Positions 58,616-64,000 of a stretch of 64,000 nt of DNA are shown here, piece after piece; positions within the stretch are counted from its first letter, which is position 1, and each line of letters begins with the position of its first letter. The stretch spans positions 372,001-436,000 of the forward strand of contig QKPN01000002.1 of NCBI GenBank assembly GCA_003258405.1, written 5' to 3'. Source of the stretch: Rhodobacteraceae bacterium DSL-40 (GTDB lineage: Bacteria; Pseudomonadota; Alphaproteobacteria; Rhodobacterales; Rhodobacteraceae). The notes under the pieces were generated by a model. That model saw only the letters and a program-made list of their open reading frames with translations, had not been told where the DNA came from and made no database searches. The position numbers were made by a program, and so were the translations under genes.

Positions 58616-59248
58616 ATGGCGATATCTCTCGAGAGGGCGGCGCTCGCCGTCATCGACGTCCAGAACGATTTCTGCCCCGGCGGCGCGCTTGCCGTAACCG
58701 GGGGCGATGCGGTCGTGGCGCCGATCAACCGCATCCTGCCAGGCTTCGGCGTGCGGGTGCTGACCCAGGACTGGCATCCGGCCGATCACCTGTCCTTCGC
58801 GGCGAACCACCCCGGTGCCGCGCCCTTCTCCACCACCGAGATGCCCTATGGCACCCAGGTGCTCTGGCCCACGCATTGCGTGCAGGGAACGGAGGGGGCG
58901 GCGTTTCACCCCGCCCTGGCGACGACGCCCGCCGATCTGGTGATCCGCAAGGGCTTCCGGCCGGCGATCGACAGCTATTCGGCCTTTTTCGAGAACGACC
59001 GCGAGACCCCGACCGGGCTCGCGGGCTACCTGCGCGAACGCGGCGTCGAGGCGCTCTATCTTGCCGGGCTCGCCACGGATTTCTGCGTCGCCTATTCGGC
59101 GCTCGACGCGGTCCGGCTCGGGTTTTCCGCAATCGTGCTGACCGATGCCTGCCGCGGCATCGATCTCGACGGCTCGCTCGCCGCCGCGATGGCCGGCATG
59201 GCGGAGGCGGGCGTCGGCTTCGCCGCCGCCGCCGACCTGCCCGGATGA
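58616..59248 (+). CDS. pncA: nicotinamidase
   Basis: A 210-residue cysteine amidohydrolase converting nicotinamide to nicotinate. Catalytic triad Asp14, Lys112 and Cys157 (IDVQNDF, VIRKGF, ATDFCV), metal ligands Asp52, His54, His58 (QDWHPADH). Lies 10 bp upstream of pncB, the next step of the NAD salvage pathway. Confidence 0.95.
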   Translation: MAISLERAALAVIDVQNDFCPGGALAVTGGDAVVAPINRILPGFGVRVLTQDWHPADHLSFAANHPGAAPFSTTEMPYGTQVLWPTHCVQGTEGAAFHPALATTPADLVIRKGFRPAIDSYSAFFENDRETPTGLAGYLRERGVEALYLAGLATDFCVAYSALDAVRLGFSAIVLTDACRGIDLDGSLAAAMAGMAEAGVGFAAAADLPG

Positions 59249-59258
59249 CGGCCGCGCC

Positions 59259-60551
59259 ATGACCGATATCGCAAAGCGCGTCTATGACCATGCCTGGCGG
59301 ATCGACCCGATCGTCCGGTCGCTGCTCGACACCGATTTCTACAAGCTCCTGATGCTGCAGACCGTCTACCGGCGGCACGCGGATGTGGAGGTCGAGTTCA
59401 GCCTCATCAACCGCGCCAGGGATGTGCCGCTGGCGCGCCTCATCGACGAGGCCGACCTTCGGGCGCAGCTCGATCATGCCCGCGGCCTGAGCCTCAGCCG
59501 CGGCGAAAGCACCTGGCTGCGCGGCAACACCTTCTACGGCAAGCGCTGGATGTTCGGGCCAGACTTCATGGCCTGGCTCGAGGAGTTCCGGCTGCCGGAA
59601 TACGAGCTCGTCCGCAAGGACGACCAGTACGAGCTCACCTTCCGCGGCTCCTGGCCCGAGGTGATGATGTGGGAGATCCCGGCGCTCGCGATCCTCATGG
59701 AGCTGCGCTCGCGGGCGGTGCTGAACGGCATGGGCCGCTTCGAGCTTCAGGTGCTCTATGCCCGCGCCATGGCGCGGGTCTGGGAAAAGATCGAGCGGCT
59801 GCGCGAGATGCCCGACCTGCGCATCTCGGATTTCGGCACCCGGCGGCGGCACGGCTTTCTCTGGCAGGACTGGTGCGTGGAGGCGATGATCGAGGGGCTC
59901 GGCGAGAAGTTCTCCGGCTCGTCGAACTGCCTCATCGCCATGCGCCACGACATCGAGGCGATCGGCACCAACGCCCATGAGCTGCCGATGATCTATGCCG
60001 CGCTCGCGACGAGCGATGCCGCGCTCCGTCAGGCCCCCTATGACGTGCTGGAAAACTGGCACCGGGATTATGACGGCAACCTCAGGATCATCCTGCCCGA
60101 CACCTACGGCACAAAGGGCTTCCTCGCGCATGCGCCGGACTGGCTCGCCTCCTGGACCGGCATCCGCATCGATTCGGGCGATCCCGCCGAGGGGGCCGAG
60201 ACCGCCATTGCCTGGTGGAAGAGCCGCGGCCAGGACCCGCGCGAGAAGCTGGTGATCTTCTCCGACGGGCTCGACGTGGCCAAGATCGAGGAGCTCTATG
60301 CGCGCTTCAACGACCGGGTGAAGCTCGGCTTCGGCTGGGGCACGCTGCTCACCAACGATTTCCGCGGCCTCACCCCGCAGGACCGGCTCGCCCCGTTCAG
60401 CCTCGTCTGCAAGGCGGTGAGCGCGAACGGCCGGCCGACGGTGAAGCTCTCGGACAATCCCGCCAAGGCGATGGGGCCGGCGGACGAGGTGGCGCGCTAC
60501 CGCCGGGTCTTCGAGGTCGGCGCGCAGGTCGCGCAGCCCGTCATCGTTTGA
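59259..60551 (+). CDS. pncB: nicotinate phosphoribosyltransferase
   Basis: A 430-residue enzyme making nicotinate mononucleotide from nicotinate and PRPP with [20 protein letters not shown] is the start of the family domain; [14 protein letters not shown] (with the phosphorylated-His site region) and [25 protein letters not shown] are typical. Forms a salvage operon with pncA. Confidence 0.96.
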   Translation: MTDIAKRVYDHAWRIDPIVRSLLDTDFYKLLMLQTVYRRHADVEVEFSLINRARDVPLARLIDEADLRAQLDHARGLSLSRGESTWLRGNTFYGKRWMFGPDFMAWLEEFRLPEYELVRKDDQYELTFRGSWPEVMMWEIPALAILMELRSRAVLNGMGRFELQVLYARAMARVWEKIERLREMPDLRISDFGTRRRHGFLWQDWCVEAMIEGLGEKFSGSSNCLIAMRHDIEAIGTNAHELPMIYAALATSDAALRQAPYDVLENWHRDYDGNLRIILPDTYGTKGFLAHAPDWLASWTGIRIDSGDPAEGAETAIAWWKSRGQDPREKLVIFSDGLDVAKIEELYARFNDRVKLGFGWGTLLTNDFRGLTPQDRLAPFSLVCKAVSANGRPTVKLSDNPAKAMGPADEVARYRRVFEVGAQVAQPVIV

Positions 60552-60562
60552 CCCCGCAGCCC

Positions 60563-61819
60563 ATGCCGCTCCCGTTGCGCCTCCTGCGCGCCGCGACCGC
60601 GCTCGTGCTGGCCCTCTTGGGCCTTGCCGCGCTGCTCGCAGCGCTCACGCTGTCGACCGCACCGCATGTGCTGGAGCCGCCGGCGCCGGACCCGCGCGCC
60701 GCGGCGCTCGATGCCGAGCTGGCCGGCAACCTCGGCGATCTCCTCGGGAACGGCCAGATGACGGTGCGGGCCGAGGCGATCGGCGCGGCGCTCCGGAGCA
60801 TCGCCTATCTGCAGCCCGCGCTGCGCGGCGAGGCGGAGATCACCGAAGGCCGCCTCGATGCCGCGGCGAGCCTCGCGCTGCCCGGCGGGCTCTGGCTCAA
60901 TGCGCGGGTCTCGGTGCTGCCGTCGACGGGTGGTCTCGCGCTCGAGGGGATCCGCGTCGGGCGGCTGCCGCTGCCGCCGGGGCTCACGCTCGCCGCGGTC
61001 CGCGCCGCCGCGGACCGGCTCGGAGGGCCGGGCACCGGCGCTGCGGCGCTTGGCGCGGTGGGGCCGGTCGCCATCGGGCCCGATACGCTGAGCGTGGCCC
61101 TTGCCGGACCGCGCACCAACGATGGCTTCTTCGAGCGGCTCGTCGCCCAGCTTGTCCATGCCGCCGGGGCGCCGAGCACGGCCGAGATCCGGGAGGCGCT
61201 TGCCCTGCTCGACGCGGGCTTTGACGACGGGAGCCTGCCTGCGACCGGCTCGTTTCTCCCCCATCTCCGCCTCGTCGCGGAACAGCCTGTGGCCGAGCGC
61301 CCGGCCGCGATCGTTGCGCTCGCGATCCGTTGCGGCAATGCGCGGCTCGGCCGCTTCGTCGGGATCGGCCGCAGCGAGGCCGCCGACACCGGGCGCTGCG
61401 ACGGCGTGACGCTGGCGGGGCGCGACGATCTCAAACGGCACTTCGCGATTTCCGCCGCCCTCGGCACCGGGCTCGATGCCCGCGCGGCCTTCGGCCTCGG
61501 CGAGATCAAGGAACTGCTCGACAGCAATCCCGACGGCTCGGGCTTCAACTTCGAGGACATGGCCGCCGACCTGGCCGGGCTCCGCTTCGCGATGGCTCTG
61601 GCCCGCGATCCCGGCGCGGCGGCGCGGATCGGGGTGGAGGGCGACGTAATGCCCGACATCTCGGATCTGCCGCACGACCTCTCGGCCGCCGCCTTCCGCG
61701 CCCGCTTCGGCGCAATCGGCGATCCGGCCTATCAGGCGGAGGTCGCGCGGATCAGCGCCCGGATCGACGCGCTGCGGCTGCATTCGGGTGCTGCGGAAAT
61801 TCACGATCCCGCCTCTTGA
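60563..61819 (+). CDS. membrane-anchored protein of unknown function
   Basis: A 418-residue protein with one N-terminal hydrophobic segment (residues 7-30) and a large periplasmic part. In that part there are LRIT-like strands, two Cys (IRCGNARLG and TGRCDG), and FNFEDMAADLAGLRFAMALARD. I do not recognise the family. 11 bp after pncB, so likely in the same transcript. Its stop codon falls within the -35 hexamer of the copA promoter. Confidence 0.68.
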   Translation: MPLPLRLLRAATALVLALLGLAALLAALTLSTAPHVLEPPAPDPRAAALDAELAGNLGDLLGNGQMTVRAEAIGAALRSIAYLQPALRGEAEITEGRLDAAASLALPGGLWLNARVSVLPSTGGLALEGIRVGRLPLPPGLTLAAVRAAADRLGGPGTGAAALGAVGPVAIGPDTLSVALAGPRTNDGFFERLVAQLVHAAGAPSTAEIREALALLDAGFDDGSLPATGSFLPHLRLVAEQPVAERPAAIVALAIRCGNARLGRFVGIGRSEAADTGRCDGVTLAGRDDLKRHFAISAALGTGLDARAAFGLGEIKELLDSNPDGSGFNFEDMAADLAGLRFAMALARDPGAAARIGVEGDVMPDISDLPHDLSAAAFRARFGAIGDPAYQAEVARISARIDALRLHSGAAEIHDPAS

Positions 61820-61846
61820 CCTTCCAATGATGGGAAGCCCCATATG
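61816..61846 (+). promoter_or_regulatory. CueR-type promoter and operator of copA
   Basis: TTGACC (-35, 61816-61821) and CATATG (-10, 61841-61846) are 19 bp apart, the extended gap required by MerR-family activators. Between them lies the dyad CTTCC-N7-GGAAG (61821-61825 and 61833-61837), matching the CueR box ACCTTCC...GGAAGG. No cueR gene is in the window. Confidence 0.85.
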
Positions 61847-61869
61847 AGAGGGCAACCGAGGAGGTTCCC

Positions 61870-64000
61870 ATGCTGGATGAACGAATCGAAAGTTGTGATC
61901 TGGTGGTCGAGGGCATGTCCTGCGCGAGCTGCGCGGGGCGGGTCGAGCGCGCGCTTCTGGCCGCGCCCGGCGTCGCGGCTGCCAATGTGAATTTCGCCAC
62001 CGGGCGGGCGCATGTCGAGGGCGCGCGCGGGGCGGCGGCACTGGCCGCCGCAGAGCTTGCCGAAATCGTGACGAAGGCGGGCTATCCGGCCCGCCCCGCC
62101 GATCCCGCGCCGAAGCCGCAGGCGGACAAGAGCCGGGCCGAGGTCGCGGCGCTGCGGCGCCATGTCATTCTGGCGGGCCTGCTGACCTTGCCGGTCTTCG
62201 TGATCGAGATGGGCGGGCACATGGTGCCGGCGCTCCACCACGCGCTGGCCGGGACCTTCGGCGCCTTCGGGGTCAACCTGATCCTGTTCCTGCTCACCAC
62301 GGCGGTGCTCTTCGGGCCGGGGCGGGTCTTCTTCACCAAGGGGCTGCCCGCGCTTTTCCGCGGCGCGCCGGAGATGAACTCGCTGGTGGCGCTCGGCGCG
62401 GGCGCGGCCTGGGCCTATTCGAGCGTCGCGACCTTTGCGCCGGGTCTGCTGCCCGCGGGCACCGCGCATGTCTATTACGAATCCGCCGCCCTCATCGTCA
62501 CGCTGATCCTCGTCGGGCGCTATCTCGAGGCCCGGGCGCGCGGCCGCACCGGCCAGGCGATCGAGAAGCTCGTCGGCCTCCAGCCACGCACCGCCCGGCG
62601 CGTCGAGGACGGCCGGGAGATCGAGGTGCCGATCGAGGAGATCCAGCCGGGGGCACTGCTGCGCGTACGCCCCGGCGAGCGCATCCCGCTCGACGGCACG
62701 CTCGTCGAGGGCCATTCCTGGGTCGACGAGGCCATGATCACCGGCGAGCCCGATCCGGTCGAGAAGACCGCGGAGGCGCGCGTCATCGGCGGCACGGTCA
62801 ACGGCACCGGCACCTTCACCTTCCGCGCGACCCATGTCGGCGCAGAGACCGTGCTCGCGCAGATCGTGCGCATGGTCGAGGACGCCCAGGGCGACAAGCT
62901 GCCGATCCAGGCGCTGGTCGATCAGGTGACGCGCTGGTTCGTGCCGGGCATCATGGCGATTGCCGCGCTCACCTTCGCGGGCTGGCTGGTCTTCGGCCCC
63001 TCGCCCGCGCTGGCCATGGCGGTGGTAAGCGCGGTGACCGTGCTCATCGTCGCCTGCCCCTGCGCCATGGGGCTCGCAACCCCGACCTCGATCCTCGTCG
63101 GCACCGGCCGGGCGGCGGAGGCAGGCATCCTCTTTCGCCGCGGCGCCGCGCTGCAGGGGCTCGCGGGCGTCACCACCATCGCCTTCGACAAGACCGGCAC
63201 GCTCACCGAGGGCAAGCCGCGCCTGACCGATTTCATCGCCGCCGAGGGCCGCGACCGGGCGACAACGCTCGCCCTCGTCGCCGCCGCAGAGACCGGCTCG
63301 GAACATCCGACGGCGCGCGCGATCGTTGCCGCGGCCGAGGCCGACGGGCTTGCGCTGCCCGCGGCCTCCGGGTTTGCCGCAACGCCCGGCAAGGGGGTCG
63401 AGGCGCATGTGGACGGGCATGTGGTGCTCCTCGGCAACGAGGGCTTTCTCGCCGGGCGCGGCATCGGGACTGAGGCGCTTGCCGCCGCCGCCACCGGGCT
63501 CGAGGGCAAGGGCCGGAGCCCGATCTTCGCCGCCATCGACGGCGAGGCCGCAGCGGTGCTCGCGGTTGCCGATGCGATCAAGCCCGAAGCGGCGGCGGCT
63601 CTCGCCGCGCTGCGCGCGGCCGGGCTGGAGATCGCGATGATCACCGGCGATGGCGCGGCAACGGCGCGCGCCATCGCGGGCGAGCTCGGCATCACCTCGG
63701 TGCGGGCCAATGTGCTGCCCGGCGAGAAGGCCGAAGCGGTGAAGAGCCTTCAGGCCAACGGGCCGGTCGCCTTCGTCGGCGACGGGATCAACGATGCCCC
63801 CGCGCTTGCCCAGGCCGATGTCGGCCTTGCAATCGGCACCGGCACGGACATCGCCATTGACGCGGCCGACGCGGTGCTGATGTCGGGTGAGCTCGGCAAT
63901 GTCGCCATGGCGGTTGAGATCAGCCGGGCGACCATGCGCAACATCCGCCAGAACCTCGTGTGGGCCTTTGGCTACAACGTGGCGCTGGTGCCGGTGGCGG
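61870..64000 (+). CDS. copA: Cu(I)-exporting P1B-type ATPase (5' part)
   Basis: 710 codons are seen; the gene runs off the window. One N-terminal metal-binding domain with GMSCASC (Cys18, Cys21), several membrane helices, the actuator [12 protein letters not shown] metal site in [14 protein letters not shown], the phosphorylation site DKTGT, SEHPTA (P1B His-Pro) and [11 protein letters not shown]. Export of Cu(I) from the cytoplasm, activated by CueR through the promoter above. GAGGAGGTTCCC precedes the ATG. A C-terminal end is missing only by the window limit. Confidence 0.95.
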   Translation, partial: MLDERIESCDLVVEGMSCASCAGRVERALLAAPGVAAANVNFATGRAHVEGARGAAALAAAELAEIVTKAGYPARPADPAPKPQADKSRAEVAALRRHVILAGLLTLPVFVIEMGGHMVPALHHALAGTFGAFGVNLILFLLTTAVLFGPGRVFFTKGLPALFRGAPEMNSLVALGAGAAWAYSSVATFAPGLLPAGTAHVYYESAALIVTLILVGRYLEARARGRTGQAIEKLVGLQPRTARRVEDGREIEVPIEEIQPGALLRVRPGERIPLDGTLVEGHSWVDEAMITGEPDPVEKTAEARVIGGTVNGTGTFTFRATHVGAETVLAQIVRMVEDAQGDKLPIQALVDQVTRWFVPGIMAIAALTFAGWLVFGPSPALAMAVVSAVTVLIVACPCAMGLATPTSILVGTGRAAEAGILFRRGAALQGLAGVTTIAFDKTGTLTEGKPRLTDFIAAEGRDRATTLALVAAAETGSEHPTARAIVAAAEADGLALPAASGFAATPGKGVEAHVDGHVVLLGNEGFLAGRGIGTEALAAAATGLEGKGRSPIFAAIDGEAAAVLAVADAIKPEAAAALAALRAAGLEIAMITGDGAATARAIAGELGITSVRANVLPGEKAEAVKSLQANGPVAFVGDGINDAPALAQADVGLAIGTGTDIAIDAADAVLMSGELGNVAMAVEISRATMRNIRQNLVWAFGYNVALVPVA

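Overview
The window is GC-rich chromosomal DNA of an alphaproteobacterium, most likely a member of the Rhodobacterales (Roseobacter/Paracoccus-type). The inference rests on the five-gene F1-ATPase cluster atpHAGDC with no F0 genes beside it, the order rel - DUF2062 - pdxJ ... acpS - lepB - rnc - era - DUF1491, a phasin, HemP, an alphaproteobacterial ribbon-helix-helix protein and DUF779/DUF2127 proteins. Nearly all of it is coding, with short operons on both strands.

Layout: (1) 1-6 kb holds the end of an EttA-type ABC-F protein, a beta-carbonic anhydrase, an outer-membrane lipocalin, a SnoaL-like protein, CutA, a cold-shock protein, an orphan BrnA-type antitoxin, an SDR protein that has lost its catalytic Tyr/Lys, and an I78 inhibitor lipoprotein. 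(2) 6.1-9.2 kb is a three-gene cassette: a small membrane protein, a membrane-anchored sulfotransferase and an arylsulfotransferase-like propeller protein. (3) 9.4-14.2 kb is the F1 ATP synthase operon on the minus strand. (4) 14.5-20.8 kb carries a methyltransferase, GloB, ClpA, a proline-rich membrane protein and a GST. (5) 21.2-23.7 kb is a manganese locus, mntH and mntR divergent around a palindromic operator, flanked by two nearly identical entericidin genes. (6) 23.7-30.3 kb has mtaB-dapF, two tRNA-Lys genes, a DUF779 protein, a cyclase, a P-loop protein, DUF2127 and an aldehyde dehydrogenase. (7) 30.7-34.9 kb has an RHH protein, a glyoxalase, a Tat-exported small subunit with a GMC dehydrogenase, and a MalY/PatB lyase.

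(8) 35-45 kb is housekeeping: def-fmt, a TRIC-like channel, rnhA, ispH, a type 5 uracil-DNA glycosylase overlapping a NYN-domain protein, folK, rpoZ, rel, a DUF2062 protein and pdxJ. (9) 45-48.5 kb looks like accessory DNA between pdxJ and acpS: a LysE exporter, an atypical pyruvate-kinase-like protein, and an AT-rich island with a phage-type DNA methyltransferase and a small convergent gene. (10) 48.5-52.5 kb is acpS, a cysteine-cluster protein, lepB-rnc-era and DUF1491. (11) 52.5-64 kb has a second carbonic anhydrase, a degenerate Hpt-like protein, an M17 aminopeptidase, an NlpC/P60 protein, HemP and ChaN haem genes, a phasin, pncA-pncB for NAD salvage, a membrane-anchored unknown, and the copper ATPase copA behind a clear CueR-type promoter (copA runs off the end).

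The strongest candidates for something little described are the sulfation cassette (6.1-9.2 kb), the AT-rich methyltransferase island (47.3-48.5 kb), the pyruvate-kinase-like protein and the degenerate SDR and Hpt proteins. I found no CRISPR array, insertion sequence, rRNA or complete prophage.
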